A stretch of 64,000 bases of DNA from positions 14,003,364 to 14,067,363 of the forward strand of contig ML677333.1 in assembly GCA_007922305.1 (NCBI GenBank). The letters are read 5' to 3'. Of the stretch, positions 1 to 12,987 are shown piece by piece. How positions within the stretch are numbered: the stretch's first letter is position 1; each line of letters opens with the position of its first letter. The position numbers were made by a program, and so were the translations under genes. The DNA comes from Dermatemys mawii (taxonomy: Eukaryota; Chordata; Testudines; Dermatemydidae). Under the pieces are notes generated by a model that saw only the letters and a program-made list of their open reading frames with translations, did no database searches and was not told where the DNA came from.

Positions 1-155
1 AAACCTCTTAGAAGACTACCTCATTAAGCAACCTCTATTTGTCAGTGCCTTGAATGGTCACATCAGACAGATTTCATTGTATACAAAAATTGCTTACCAC
101 CTCTGAAATTTAGCACCTGGAAGATGGAAAGTGGCAACAGTTGAACAGCATATAG

Positions 156-432
156 CAGGAGTGGCAAAATTTACTGACTCTTAGAGCCTCATACAATAAT
201 GTTCAAGAGCAGCAAGACATGCACAACCTACCCTGTGGGGCAGCACCTGCCAGAATGTGGGGCTTCTTTCCTGGTGCCCACCTGCAGGGCTAAAGTCCTT
301 ATACCCACCACCCTGTGGGGCAGAAGCCCCAAGCTTGGAGAATGTGGGGAGGTGTATGGGTGGCTCTGGGACCTGCACTATAACTTTAAAAGAGCCACAT
401 GTGGCTCATAAGCCACCGTGTGGCTATGCCAG
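156..432. mobile_element. hAT-type MITE, degenerate
   Basis: A non-autonomous DNA transposon. The left end begins CAGGAGTGGC and the body ends with a run of the GAGCCACATGTGGCTC type. The same arrangement (CAGGGGTGGCC at the left, CACATGTGGCTG near the right) occurs in the better preserved element at 34025-34444. The flanks GCATATAG (148-155) and ACATATAT (433-440) match at 6 of 8 positions, as expected for an old hAT 8-bp target duplication. No transposase is encoded. The family link to 34025-34444 is by eye. Confidence 0.6.
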
Positions 433-440
433 ACATATAT

Positions 441-1400
441 GAACACTACACAACAGTTTATGACAAGGAAATGAAGGATCTACTGTGTCCAGTTGATGAT
501 ATCAAAAGGAGAATTTAGATAAGTAAAATGTACTTAGAAATCAGAATTTAGCAAGGATGGGGGGGACAACTGCTTTAACTAGGTAGGAAAATGATATCCA
601 AAAGATGGGACTTGCAAGAGAACAGCACTTTCATACTGTACTGGGGAAACTATTCAGCTTTGATTCTGAGAGACTATCCTCTACACATAGACATTGCACT
701 ATGACCAAAATCTCAGCATTAGTTTAAAAAGGCAGATAAATGAGAGCCAAATCTGTCCCCAAAAGGGCAGAAAAACATATAATTGCATTTGACACAATGA
801 AAAGGGGGTTAAACCTTAGAAGATAAGAATCCAATTCCAAAGGAGAAGGCTGCAAGGGTTACTGTACGAAGGAGCCTTACACCTCAGAATTGTTTCTCCA
901 TCTGTCCTTTGCCCCTATTCCTCACGAGTCAGCTCTTGAAAGAGATGAGCCCATAGGTAATTTAAAAGGTTATCTTGTAAAGGAGTAAGAAAATCAATCA
1001 GCACAGCCATGAAATAATTTCAAATGGTCCATTTAGGTCAGGTTTGGAATGTAGTCTGCATTGCAAAGTAAGCCAGTGCAATGAATCCTGCAGCACTGGG
1101 CCCAGCTTGGAAAATGAAGTAGCAGTTGAGGAAGGAACAAAACAGCCAGAGTGCAGCTTGCAAGGTGCCACTAGATAGCAGATCCATCTTAACCTCATTT
1201 CAGTTGGCTCAGTACCTAATATCATTATCATGAGCATCTGGGAACTAGGAATGGGTTTGAAACAAAACCCTTTATCAGAACAGCTCCAGACTTTGGATTC
1301 TGATCTGGTCTTCATGACTCAGGCCTATCACCAGTGAGACTTCAATAGAATCAGCTTTCACAGGACAGTGACCACCTCCCCAACACAAACATACACACGC
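441..1400. other. No gene or repeat recognised
   Basis: Moderately AT-rich sequence with only short reading frames, none with recognisable protein character. I see no terminal repeats or tandem arrays here. Confidence 0.5.
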
Positions 1401-1403
1401 TTA

Positions 1404-1672
1404 GGCTATGACTATAATACAGACTTTACCGTGGTGCAGCTGTACTATTGCAACTACACCACTGTAAGAACTCCCACGTAGCTGCGGAAGAAAGCTCTCC
1501 TGCTGGCATAATTAAACCACCCCCAACAAGCAGCAGTAGCTATGTCGACAGAAAATCATCCATATTTGCACTTTAGTCAGTGAAACTTTTGTCGAGCGGG
1601 GGTGGGGGGGTGTTTTTCACATCCCTAACTGACAAAAGTTTTACTGACAAAAGTGCTAATGCAGACACAGCC
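1404..1672. mobile_element. Harbinger-like MITE
   Basis: The left end reads GGCTATGACTATAATAC after TTA (1401-1403). The right end reads GCAGACACAGCC followed by TAA (1673-1675). The inverted ends GGCTATGACT and GGCTGTGTCT match at most positions, and a TWA 3-bp target fits PIF/Harbinger. The interior contains repeated GACAAAAGT motifs. No coding capacity. The class is inferred from the ends and target only. Confidence 0.5.
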
Positions 1673-1675
1673 TAA

Positions 1676-4600
1676 AGTTTACAAAGTACATGAGCAAACT
1701 GTAATCTAAACCAGGAGCATTCTTGGAAAGATAAAAGCAATGAAAAGAAAACAGGCTGACTTCCTAGCTGCTAGCTCTGTGATGATAAATGAGTAAATCC
1801 AAAATTAGGACCTCTTTCTTGCTGCCTTTTAGAAAAGAAAGCACAGTAACAGACACCCTTTTCCTGAATTATGCTGTCCACCCACTTCACAGTTATTATA
1901 GCTACCGAGTTTTATCATCAGTTCTCTTTAGATTCCAAAGTCCTACCAAGGGAAGGAGTTCATATTATTCCTGTTTGAATTCTGTTATTAAGAAATGTGA
2001 AGACAAAATAATTTAGTTTCTAGAAGCTGTGAAGTCCATGGACATTTTTAGAAGGGAAAAATAAAAGTGTTTTTTAAATTAAAATACAGTAAAATAGAGA
2101 ACATAGAAATACTTGTATTTAATCACATTTCCCAGCTGGTTCATGTCATAGAAGTAAAAGAAAGTTTAAGGCTTATGGACTTTCTACTTTCATTCTCATC
2201 CGAGCCACCTATTTTTCAGGGCCTTCCTGCTGGAAAAAATAAGCGTTTTTTATTGCATTATTGACTCCAGACTATCCCCAAATCAGACTATGCCTTACAG
2301 GCACAATCACTCCCTGAGGCTATGTATGTATTGGGGGGAGGGGATGACCAGGTGGAACCAACCTTCAGGATGATACCGCATAATCATGTTGTCCTGAGGC
2401 AGGATTAAATATACCTTTCCCACCCCTGAATTTAGTCTTGTATTACCCATGAAACAGAAGTATCATTGTCCTTATTTACAGATGGATCCATTGCATTGCC
2501 ACACTTGCAGAACTAGAGACCAGGAGTTGTCTCTCAGATCAATATAAAATCATGCTACTGGTTGTTGCATGTATTCGCTTATTATTGCTCCAGGTATCTC
2601 ATTTTCCCCGTTTCTTGCTTCATCTTTTACAATTCTACACTATGAAAAACACACCTGAACAGTATTTTACATTTCTCATCTTATGTGCCAGTTGTTACAC
2701 AGTATAATTCTGAACAGTTGATCACCTTTTGTGAATGTAGATGATGCTGGAAGATGCAGTAATTCCACTTCACTAGTAGTGATCCTACTTGGATCTCTTT
2801 CTCACATGAGCTGCTTCAGAGAAAAGATGTTTGAACCAGATATAGTATATAAATCTGTGGCACATCATGTACTCTAAGTGTAGCCTCAAGAAAAAGGCCA
2901 GCATGTGCTTTTAAAAAGACATTCTAAGTTCTTGAGCATTTGAGGGCTTTAGCCTACTTTGGTTGAAGTCACTGGGTGAAATCATGGCTCCAGTGAAATA
3001 AATGGGATGTCTTCTATTGACTTCAGTAGGACAAGGATTTCACTCAGGACTGTGCCGTAAATGTTTTCCTACAATGAAAGTCACGTGTGGTGAAAGGACA
3101 CACAGATATATACACAACCAAATTCTGGTCATCATTATCTACATGTCATTCCTTAGTCCCATGCCACAGTCCCTATGGCACTGTATGTTCATTCAAAAAG
3201 TACCATTTATTCAGGGGAAAGCATAATTTCTTTGATTCCACTAACTTTTTTTCTTAGATCTCAGTTAACTGTAGTAATCTTTGCCAATCAGTAGAGAAAA
3301 AAATAAAGAGGTTCTGAAAGTCACACCAAAAATCTCTTCCATGTATATAGGACAAGGGTGAACAAACGCAAGCAAAGGGATAAACAGTATATGCCCTATC
3401 AGAGTAGTTCATGCCATTTAAGCAGTTTAGAACAGTAAACAAAGAGAAGATCTTGCACAGAAGCAGCATTAGATAACCACAAGTGGGTACAACTGTTTTT
3501 TCAGTCCACTCATACACTCCTGAACAGGTCTGTGTTCTCAGCACTGTTTATTTGTTGAGGTAACGTCATAAATATTCCATCCTCCTTCCTTACCCAGATT
3601 GTCTGTTCCCAGGCTCTGAAAATTCAGTGTTTTCCCAGCCTAGTCATATGCTTCTCCCCCGTCATCTATATATTTTACTATCATGTGCTAACTCTATTAC
3701 AACATGCTGGTTGATGTGTATCACTCAGCAGCTTTGAGACTGTTGTGTGGTTTCTGAGTTATGAATTTCACAAATACATTGCTAGTTCTCACTTCTCAGT
3801 AGCATAAATATGCTGAAGCAGCTACCTAAATTGTGCCCACAAAACTCTGTCCTCATTACATGCATGTACCCCACATTTTAACATACTGAAGAGAAATTGC
3901 CTGCAGATGCCTGTCTTGAATGAGTGTATGGATTATGATGTTATAAATGCTGGGGTCTACACACAAGTGCTGAAAATGGTCTGAAAAAATGGTGGTTGTG
4001 ATGGTGGGTCTGTCATCACACCCACATGTGCTAGTTCCCTGGGCACTGCCCAACAACTAATTTTGCTCCCCAACCCTCAGATCAGTCTGGTCCCTGCTGC
4101 CAGGTCATCATGAGTTCTCCCCCATTCAGCCTCATCTCTTTTTTCCTTCTGCAGCTCCAGAGGTTCTTCACCCCACTCCCTGGCCTGGGGCATTGATGCA
4201 GAGGGGTCCCAACTCCCCTTCCCAGGTCAGGTACTGCAGTGAAGGAGGAGGAGGGACCAGAGCAGCTCCAAGCAGCAGAGCTCTTTCTGCTCTCTCCTTC
4301 CCCTTCCCTCTCTGTGAGAAATGGTGTTGGTTCTTGAGGAGATAAGGGAAACCTCTGCCTGCTTCCTGCAGCAGCTCTGAACAGGTATGTGTGAAAAGCA
4401 GCCAATCAGAGGGGTTTTTTCTCCAAGCCATACTAAAAACATACACCCCTCGATGACATGGCTAGTTCTTTAGAAATCTTATTTCCAGGGCCTGCACCTT
4501 GTTGCAATCCTGCACACATTAAACACTGCTACACACACAAACAATGTGAGTGCATGCAAATATTACAGGTGCTGTATAGGCAGCCATTTTTTAAAGTGTG

Positions 4601-6423
4601 CCCACAAAGCACTATTGCTTGTGCAATAACCACCTTGTTTGTGTGTCTTACAGGGTAACAAAAACTAAAAATTTCCTGAGTGATTTTAGACTTGTGGGGA
4701 GGTTTCTTCTAACAAGATTTATATGAAGTATGTTTGAAAAAAATCACACCACAAATAAAGTCTAAAATAACTGTGACACTTATACCAACAACAAATAAAA
4801 ATATTCATGCACATCCCTTCACTTCAAGAGGTTTAAGAAGGTGTTTGTGGAAGGCACAGAGATTACCTCCACCCACATAAGTGAACAGACATAGCCAAAT
4901 AGCTATATAACAGCAATTGAGGAAAAAATACCATCCAGCATAATTATCCTGACAAAAGAAAATGTACATTCTACTGTGTAATAACGGTTCCTCCAATCTG
5001 GGTAGAGTAGGACTAGAATCTGAGACAGGTGAAGAGGATCAGTCTGCTAGCTACCCAATAAGATTTTTTAAAATATTTCTCCTTGCATTCTCCTTTCATC
5101 TATCTTCAGGACAGAACAATCAAGAGATAAATTAAAAAGCTTAATGTTGCTACAAAAAATTCAGGTCTATATGATCCTGCTTTTCATCCTTGGTAGGAGT
5201 CCTGCTTCCATTGATTTTAATGGGAGTTGCTTTGGGGGTAGGAGTTGTCCTTAGGGGCAAATTCTCCAGTCAGATGCACATGTCAGAGCTTGAGGGAGTG
5301 TATTGCACAACACACATTGGCATCAATGGAATATCTGTGCTGTAATGTCCCATGTTGTTATATTTATTTTGATTACATCCAAACATGCTAGGTGACTTCC
5401 CAAAAAATATGATGCAATCCTTGCCTCATAAGGCACATAGTGTAAGACGATAAATAATTTATGAATAGTCCACGATAAATAGTAAACTGATTTTATTATT
5501 TTAAAATGTGTAGCAGCATTCCCCACTGGTCCTCTATTTTGCTGTTATTAATTGGGAATTTTTTGTAAGTTATCACAGTAGAAGCAGGACTTGAGGAGGG
5601 ACTGATATCCTTCCTTATTAGTTTTTCCTTTGACTTTTATTGTCAGACAAATGTCCCTGGAGAATGTATTTTTAAGAAAATTGGCAAATACAGGACATTT
5701 TTAAAGTGTTTAATCTGGGGATAAAAGACATAAAACAGCAATTATGCTACTTGCTTATAACCGATTATTCATGAATGATTGAAAGATCTTGTCAGTGTCT
5801 TCATAGAACTCCTGTGAGCCTTTTCTGCAATTTTGAGCTGGACAGAGGACATCGCTAAGGAAAGAGGAACTAGCAATCATTCCCATGTACACAGTGTGCC
5901 CGTGGTCCCAAGTGTGTTCTAGGAGGAAATGTATGTTAATATCGCCATCATTTCAAATGTATGTGTATCAAACTGACTCCATCTCTTCTCTTCAGTTTCC
6001 CTCTGCTCCTCACTGTACTCAGTGGTGCTCCTTCTCCTTTTCCTGCTCCAGTTATCTTTAGTCTCTTCCTCTGCCTTTCTTCTCCTTTCTATGATAGCCT
6101 CCTCCTACCAAAGAGACAAAGCCACTGAAGGAAATAGTTTCTGATCTCTCAGGCATTCCAATCTACAAATTTGTGTTTTAAGGCAGCTGAGCATACACTG
6201 AGTGGCTTCCTATATTTAGCCCCCGACCCCCGCTTTTCTTCTTTTCTAGGGTTTTGCTCCCTGGACCTTGGTGGTGGTGGTGGTGATTTATTTACATAAT
6301 ACAGGATATCACCATGACACCAATTTAACCATAACTTCCTTTGTTAAATCCAGTGGGCTGAATGGTATTTATACAGATTCTCCATATGTGCTTAAATGCT
6401 TAAGCAATCATCCCAACCATACA
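1676..6423. other. Mostly unique non-coding DNA
   Basis: About 4.7 kb without a gene that I can support. It holds the small palindromic repeat at 2974-3047, a short GC-richer stretch near 4100-4440 and a (GGT)n run near 6271-6285. Overlapping short reading frames at 4082-4446 are in low-complexity, Ser/Pro-rich sequence and have no protein hallmark. Confidence 0.5.
2974..3047. repeat. Palindromic short repeat
   Basis: The left arm GGGTGAAATCATGGCTCC pairs imperfectly with the right arm AGGACAAGGATTTCACTC around a centre near AATGGGATGTC. Similar palindromes with a 'cattgacttcaatggg'-like centre recur in this window at 41798, 42003, 58124 and 62538, so this is probably a family of small fold-back MITEs. 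Confidence 0.45.
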
Positions 6424-6735
6424 GCTGCATGTAGTTATAAGCATTAACATAACAATGGCCACACTGAGTGAGACCAAATGTCCATCCAGCCTGGTATCCT
6501 GTCTACCAACAGTGGCCAATGACAGGTACCCCAGAAGGAATGAACCTAACAGGTAATGATCAAGTGATCTCTCTCCTGCCAACTATCATCCCCCTCTGAC
6601 AAACAGAGGCTAGGGACACCATTCCTTACCCATCCTGGCTAATAGCCATTAATGGATGTAACCTCCATGAATTTATCTAGTTCTCTTTTAAACCTGTTAT
6701 AGTCCTAGACTTCACAACCTTCAGGTACTTACAAA
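6424..6735 (-). mobile_element. CR1-like LINE 3' fragment
   Basis: Contains CCTGGTATCCTGTCTACCAA and AGTGGCCAATGACAGGTACC, closely matched by a second copy at 15184-15345. The continuing text (GGCTAATAGCCATTAATGGA, TTTAAACCTGTTATAGTCCT) is that of a widespread old reptile CR1-type repeat in reverse orientation. No intact coding frame remains. Family assignment is from recognition of the pattern, not from a search. Confidence 0.6.
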
Positions 6736-9174
6736 AGGACTAGCTCCAAAATGCTCAAACCAATGTTGGCTGGCTCCAACTGGATAGGCAGGTTCTAGCA
6801 ACAAACAGTCTTAAGAGTTTACCCTTTTATACCTTATCCATCCAAACCTACATGACTGTAGTCACTGACTCTTGGATTCCTCTCTTTGCTAAATCTGATT
6901 GGAAACATTCCTGATAATTGGGGCTTTTTCTTCAAAGATATTCCACCTATCTTATCAGTCACATTCCAATCCTAGTGTTTCCAATTAAGGATACCATCTT
7001 TTAAGGCCCTTCCACAGCTGCTAAGCACCTGCACTTAATATATATATGTTAGCCAAGGTAATTTAACCCTTTATGAACCTATCTAATCCTATAGAACAGC
7101 TCTTGGAGACCACGTTGGAAAGAATACTTGAGAACATTAGTTATATATTTAGAACTGCTACCTGCAGGCCTAAGGGAGAAGTTGCAGCAGTGGTTTGGGG
7201 TGCACTTCCTCCTTGTATTAGCTTGAGACTGACTTGCTGGCACTCTCCAAGCTGGGCCGCGGTAGATAACCTAGCTTGAGACTGCAGACACTCTGGTGTG
7301 CAGCTGGGGCTTCGTTGCCAAGCAAACAAAAACACCCTTAATGTTAAAAGGGCTTTGAAAAAGGAAACCGAGGAAACATTTTCAAATCTAGCTCTTTTTC
7401 CATTTGAAAGCATGTTCAGTAATGGCTAAAGGAAAATATTTTTTCCTTTCAATACAGAATTTATTCCTCCACCAGCACCCACTACCCTTTCCCCAGTAGC
7501 TCACATTTCCTGCCACACTCAAGCCTTCTCCAGTGGCACCCTTTCCTTTCCCCCTGCACCCCTGCTATACTGAGTAACTTTTCCTTTTGTTGCCTCTCCT
7601 CTCTTCTACAGAGCATAAAATACTACACACCCAAACGAGTGCAGAGCACTATTCCAAGCCACCACTCCTTTATTCTATGCCTCCCAGTCTCTTGACCTTC
7701 TCCATTCCTCTCCTCTGGCCTCAATATCCATTCTTGAGCCTCTACACTCCGTAGCCCCACTGGGCTTCTGTTCCTCCATATGGTCCCTGGCCTTTGATTT
7801 ATCCACAAGTTGGTCAGTTTTCTTTTTGTATGAAGATTGTTGGCATTGCAAACCATCACTTCAAAAGTTTCTTCTTTGTAACGATACGTTAGTTTAAAAA
7901 CTGTAATATACAGAAACCGTGAACATATGTAATCAATCAGAGTTGTTCAAGGTCTCTCAGGAAAAGGCCTTATATGATCACTGCAAGGCTTTGGAAACTT
8001 TGTATCATGCTTACACAGATTTGGTTTAGCTACAGTAATATAGTGATATACTTATATGGTACCCAGAGTTCCTTCCAGAAAAAGGTAAATGCACAGTCTG
8101 AAACATTAATATGGCTTACTTAGGAGCAAATAGATGCCTGTGCATGCGTGTACACACACTTGCACACGCACCCTCACAATGTGAAATGGAACTTTAAATG
8201 GATAGCCTTATTCTGCCCTAAGCATCCTCCTCTGCCCAACGGTTTCAGTCATGGTATGGAGTTCTGAGGCTAGTATTTGTTAGCCAGCTGCTGTTTCAGT
8301 GCCAGACATGATCCTGTAACTTGTGGTTTCTTGGTTCTATTAAGTAGCAGCTACTTGGGTTTTTGGGTTTTGTGATAGTGGCTGACTTTTTAAAAACGGT
8401 TTTTAGAAGTTGAAAGACTTTCTTTTGAGAAAACAGAATGTGACTAATTACACATCAGCCAGAGGATCAAGAGGAGTAAGGAAGTATATGTGTGGATATG
8501 TTAATATATACACTCGCTTAGGCCTTATCTACATTGTACACTAGAAAAATAAGATGCATAATTCATCACTAGTGCAGCTCAACTTGTGATAGCAGTGGAA
8601 GCTACAGCATAGAAAGAGTACAGGCATTTGCATCACGACATGGAATGACCCTGCTCTGACAAAGGGCTAAAAGTAAAGCCTGAGTCCTGTCTACACCACG
8701 TCTTCCGCAGCTAGTACCCCTGGCAGAGCTGCATCTGCGCCTGTAGACCAGTCAGTACACTGCCTGAGACTCTCCAGCTCCTTCAGTATCCTGACCAGAG
8801 TTGGCAAGATTAATCTTTCAACAGGCAATACTGTGTGTCTAAGTATGCATGGTTGTAGCACTTCAGCTGAAGATGACTGTAGGCAGACCACCAGTTCTTT
8901 CCAGCAGTGGAGAAGTTTCAGTCTCTTTCTTCAGGGCTTTCTTTTATTGATTCAGAAACAAAGGATTTCAAACAAAAACAAGTCACTCACAACTGTGGCT
9001 CCCAGTTGCCAGAGATCTTTCTAGCCTCTTAGTAAGCTGGGAGGGGAAAGGACTCACTATTCCCCCTACATAACCATCACCACTGCAGCCAATTCTGCAC
9101 TGAGATTGAGATAATGTCTCTTGGGGGTTGGTGATGTGCTCTTGTGGCACCTAGAATCATAAACCACAGTGTTA
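6736..9174. other. No gene recognised; possible MITE end
   Basis: Unique-looking sequence. At 8518-8520 a TTA is followed by GGCCTTATCTACATTG, which resembles the Harbinger-type ends at 24229 and 28657, but I could not find a convincing partner end. The TCTACACC at 8690 might belong to it. Nothing else supported. Confidence 0.4.
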
Positions 9175-9180
9175 CCCCTC
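9175..9180. repeat. Target duplication, left copy (CCCCTC)
   Basis: CCCCTC here is repeated exactly at 9479-9484, flanking the solo LTR. A 6-bp duplication is the integration signature of alpha- and betaretrovirus integrases. Confidence 0.85.
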
Positions 9181-9478
9181 TGTCGGGAAGAAACAGACGG
9201 AGACAGCTTGCGGAAGGAGGCGACCTGGGAAAGTCCCAGCTTGCCGCATTTATTAAGTACAAACGTGCTGTAAGGCGTATATGACAGCGATAAATAGGCT
9301 TGTTTACTTCATTGTGATAGGTGGTGAAAGAAGAGCTCTCCTCATGGCTACCTCGTGGACAGCTAGAGGGACAAGCGTGCCTGTGGTTTTCCAGTGCTTA
9401 AGCTTTCTGCTAGACCTTGAGAGATAACAAGGGTTCAGAAGTTTATAGAGCGTGGTTTGCCAGCGCTCAAGGCCTTCA
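9181..9478 (-). mobile_element. Solo retroviral LTR (same family as 63384-63678)
   Basis: On the minus strand this 298-bp unit begins TGAAGGCCTTGAGCGCT and ends TTCTTCCCGACA, so it has canonical TG...CA ends. A perfect 6-bp duplication CCCCTC surrounds it, and no internal retroviral sequence adjoins it, which identifies a solo LTR left by recombination between two LTRs. It aligns along its whole length with the LTR at 63384-63678; by hand I judge identity near 85 percent, highest in the last 70 bp (the transcribed end). An AATAAA polyadenylation signal is present on the minus strand (TACTTAATAAATGCGG). No coding capacity. Confidence 0.9.
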
Positions 9479-9484
9479 CCCCTC

Positions 9485-10500
9485 TATCTCAGCAAGGGAG
9501 AGCTTTGCTGGAGCTTAAACATGAATCAGTTTCCTACCATAGCAGTCTGTCCACCTCAACAGCAAACCCCTTGAGACTCTACCAGTCTTAACCTCTCCTT
9601 GCAGGTAACGTTCCGTGAATCCAGGTTCCCCAAAGACGTCGATCCGCAGTGTCCAATCCTGGTCTCCGGACACTCATAGAGATTACTAAGGGACAGACTG
9701 CAGACCAGCCCCTTGGTTCCGCTGAGGATATGCACCTTACTTTAATACAACAGCACTGAGATAAATGTATTCTTGTTTTATTATCAATTCATTAATAAAG
9801 AACATCATTTTAAGTGACACTAAGCAAAAGAAAAGAGATGGGTAAAATTAAAAAACAAAATAAAACAGCAAGCTGCAATCTTTGCCTAAGCAGCTTTTTC
9901 ATTTACATCAAGCTATCAGCATAGTCAGACAGGAGGATCCACAGCTAAGTGTCAGAGGGTTCTGAGTCCTTTCTCCCCTAACAGATGGGAAACAAAGGAG
10001 TCCCCTTTTATAGTCCAGAAAAGTTTTGAAAAGTGAACCCAGAAAAAGTTCCTCTCCCTGCTGCTTCTTTTCTAGAGTGCAGGCCAAGAGCCACCTTCAT
10101 TCTCTGGCCATTTTGCTTTCTCGATTGGCTTGATCACTTTGTTTACCTTAGAAGCAAATGTACTTTCATTGTCCTTGTTTGTAATCAGAGGCAGTGCCAG
10201 CCCACTGAGGCCCTGAGCAGGAATATTCCCTCCCTGCAATGCTAAAATAGGCAAGTTCTTATAATAAGACAATAGGGGGCCACATTGAGCTGCTCAGTGC
10301 CCCAAGCAGTTGTTTAGTCTGCTTATGCCTAGCATAGGCTCTGCTTGTAATCAAGACATGCTCTTTTCTCATTCATCTGTTAGGGGCTGATGACAGATAA
10401 ATCCACATTTCTTTGTTTAGGGCAGGCTTGTGTATCAACATTTTAAGAACATAATTTCCAGCATGCCTACCTAACTTTTTACACTACCTATACACACACT
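9485..10500 (-). mobile_element. LTR-like retroviral sequence, boundaries unsure
   Basis: On the minus strand there is a TATA-type element (GGACTATAAAAGGGGA, plus-strand 9994-10012 region) followed after about 220 bp by AATAAAA (plus-strand TTTTATT near 9777). This order and spacing are those of an LTR U3-R unit. The right part contains ATTTCCAGCATGCC and similar AT-rich text. I could not fix TG...CA ends or a target duplication. The 9181-9478 solo LTR lies at its left edge. Classification as an ERV LTR is an inference. Confidence 0.45.
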
Positions 10501-10730
10501 ACTTGTAAGGCTAAGATTTTGGCCTTTTTTATTAAAATAAACAATAACTCGCAGTATCTCCAGACCCGCTGCCCAGAGTGAAAGCCCGGAGCCCCAGCCC
10601 CACTGCCCAGGGCTGAATTATTGGAAATTAGAGGAAGATCTCATAAAATCAAGGAATCTGTGACAGATTTGTAGCTTTAATCGTACAGTATTCATGATCG
10701 ATGTGTCACTGGTTTTCATATAACTTATAA

Positions 10731-11407
10731 CAGTGGTTTTCAATTTTTTTTTCTGGCGATTCAGTTGAAGAAAATTGTTGATGCTCATGACCCAACAGAG
10801 CTGGGAATAAGGGGTTTGGGGTGTGGAAGGGGATCAAGGCTGTGGCAGAAGTTTAGGGTGTGGGAGGAGGTCAGGGCTCTGAACTGGGGGTGCAGGCTCT
10901 GGGGTGGGGATGAGGGGTTTGGGATGCGGGAGGGGACTCAGGCTCGGGGGCTCAGAGATGGCCCAGGGGATTGGAGCATGGAGTTGGGGTACGGGCTTAC
11001 CTTGGGCAGATCCCTTGTCAGTGGGGGTGCTAAGCCAAGCTTTCCACCTGTCCTGGCACCGCAGACCGCGCTGTGCCCTGGGAGTAGCCAGCAGCGGATC
11101 CAGCTCCTAGGCAGAGACATGCAAGTGGCTCCGCATGGCTTTTGCTGCAGGCACCGCCCTCCCCCAGCTCCCATTGGCTGGTTCCCGGCCATTGGGAGTG
11201 CGGAGCCAGTGCTCGAGGCAGAGGCAGTGCGGAGCCCCGTGGCCCCTCTGCCTAGGAGCCAGACCTGCTGCTGGCTGCTTCCAGGTAGCACCATTGATGG
11301 GACTTTTAACAACCCAGTTGTTGGTGCTAGACCAGAGCCACCGTGACCCAGTGCCTTACATTCCATGATGCAGTACTGGGTCGCGACCCACAGTTTGAAA
11401 ACCACTG
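10731..11407. mobile_element. hAT-type non-autonomous element
   Basis: The ends are CAGTGGTTTTCAA at the left and TTTGAAAACCACTG at the right, inverted matches of 13 bp. Flanks ACTTATAA (10723-10730) and CCTTACAA (11408-11415) match at 6 of 8 positions. Next to the right end is GGGTCGCGACCC, a palindrome common in Charlie-like hAT elements. The interior is GC-rich and G-tract-rich, which creates long open frames on both strands (10765-11346 and 10938-11420) that I do not regard as genes. Confidence 0.75.
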
Positions 11408-11415
11408 CCTTACAA

Positions 11416-12235
11416 GACACTGTTTGGCTAAACAGTCTGACAACAGTGTGTTGGGTGCAGCTTTTGCCAGTTGGTATAAAGGGATCCCAAAGACTAGTCT
11501 AAAAAATATAATGAAAGTAAGTGCAGTTGCTGGTACTGGAAGCTGTGTGTAACTGAGGAGAGAATCCCGAGACAGCCTGTTTGCAGGTGTGGGTGGTTTC
11601 TGATCAGAAAAGAGTGATAGATAGCTGGCAAGAAAAGGCCTTGCACTGAGGGAATTGTGGGAAGGCATTGGAAAATTAGCAATGCTCAGCTGTAATGTTG
11701 CAGCACTGGTCTGCATCTAGTGTATAGACAGTTAATGGCTCTTAAAGGAAGCTCAGTCAAAGTCTGCCCTATTCCCCCAGTCAACACAAGATGAGGTTTT
11801 GTGTGTGGATGTTAATGGGAACACTCAAGCAATATCTCATGTTAACTTGCTAGTGAAGAAAAGCCCTAAAATCTTGATTTGCATGTGCCACATCTTCATC
11901 TCCCATGTGAAAGGCAGAGATCTGGCTAACCCTTTGTGCTCTGGGGCTTATGAGTGACTTTCTACATTGTCACAGTGGTTCAACAAAAGAGTCTTGCACT
12001 CCTTTGTTGGGTGCTAGAACTGGCCACTCTGTTACAGTCCCAGACTCGCATCATACAATCATGAAGGGATCCATCTGAATTGAAATCCATTACAATGTTC
12101 CCCAATATACCAAAAATTGCATCTCATCTAAAGAAAGAGGCACAGCAATGGTTTATTTCCGCACATACACTTTTGCCTTTTTTTACACCCATAAGGCACT
12201 AATGTACTCTGCAAGTTTTTTTAATATAACTGTAG
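11416..12235. other. No gene or repeat recognised
   Basis: Ordinary-composition sequence with no terminal repeats, tandem arrays or protein hallmarks that I can see. Confidence 0.45.
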
Positions 12236-12367
12236 AAGGACGGCGCTGGGGCTCATCCCTCTGCGGGACAGTGGGGCACCACACCTTCTTCCCTCTGCCA
12301 GGTTGGGGAATACCCGGCATGTAGCTCAAATGCCCAGAGTAGGCATTTCTGCTGTTCGAGAATCCCT

Positions 12368-12551
12368 GGCCCTGAAGTGGGGCAGGGCAACAAACAAGCC
12401 CCAAAGTCCAGGCTCAGGCCCTCAGGCAGGGGCTGAGCAGCAGTAGTCCAATAAGCCCAGGCCCTGAGGCAGGGCAGGGCAGCAAACAAACACAAGAGTG
12501 TCAGGGCTCAGACCCTTAGGCAGGGACTGAGCAAAACCAGACTGGTAGCAC
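12368..12551. repeat. Two-copy tandem repeat, about 92 bp unit
   Basis: The first copy starts GGCCCTGAAGTGGGGCAGGG and the second GGCCCTGAGGCAGGGCAGGG at 12460. Both continue through AACAAAC, a GGCTCAG motif and CAGGCAGGG(G)CTGAGCA. The copies have diverged by substitutions and small indels. Confidence 0.65.
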
Positions 12552-12843
12552 TGGTGTCTGGTTGAGGGGGAGACTGCCACCCAGGAGTAAAGGTGGCAGG
12601 GGGGACGCAGGCCCATCCACTCCTCTGCATCCCAGTCCAGGGCCCTAGCAGCAGCAAAAGCTCCGCTGCAGTCAGTGTGTTGCAGAGATCCTGACTGCAA
12701 CACACTGACATTGGTTCTGAGTCTCCCCCCGGGCTGCTTCCAGACTCCCCCTCCACTGGTACCTGGTTTAGGGTCATGTCATCAGAGGACTCCAGGACCA
12801 TGGGCTCCTCGGGGTCACTATCGAGGGGCAGGTCTGGCAGCTG

Positions 12844-12987
12844 CTCTGGATACCTGGCAGGCGGTAAGCACAGCTCTTCCTCTGGGTAGCTGGCTTGGGG
12901 TAGGCCGAGCAGCTCCTTGGGGTAGCGGGCGCAGGGTAAGCTCGGCCAGTCCTCCGGGTAGCGGGCGCAGGGTAGGCTCGGCCAGTT
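12844..12987. repeat. Minisatellite, four copies of a 36-bp unit
   Basis: Four successive units begin CTCTGGATAC, CTCTGGGTAG, CTTGGGGTAG and CTCCGGGTAG, each followed by a G-rich middle and a GTAAGC/GTAGGC motif. The 36-bp period is a multiple of three, so it produces a 12-residue repeat in each frame; I treat this as incidental. Confidence 0.7.

Noticed and set aside
10765..11420. Long overlapping open frames on both strands
   Set aside because: They lie in the GC-rich interior of an hAT element; open on both strands because of base composition, with no domain, and they cross the element's repeats.
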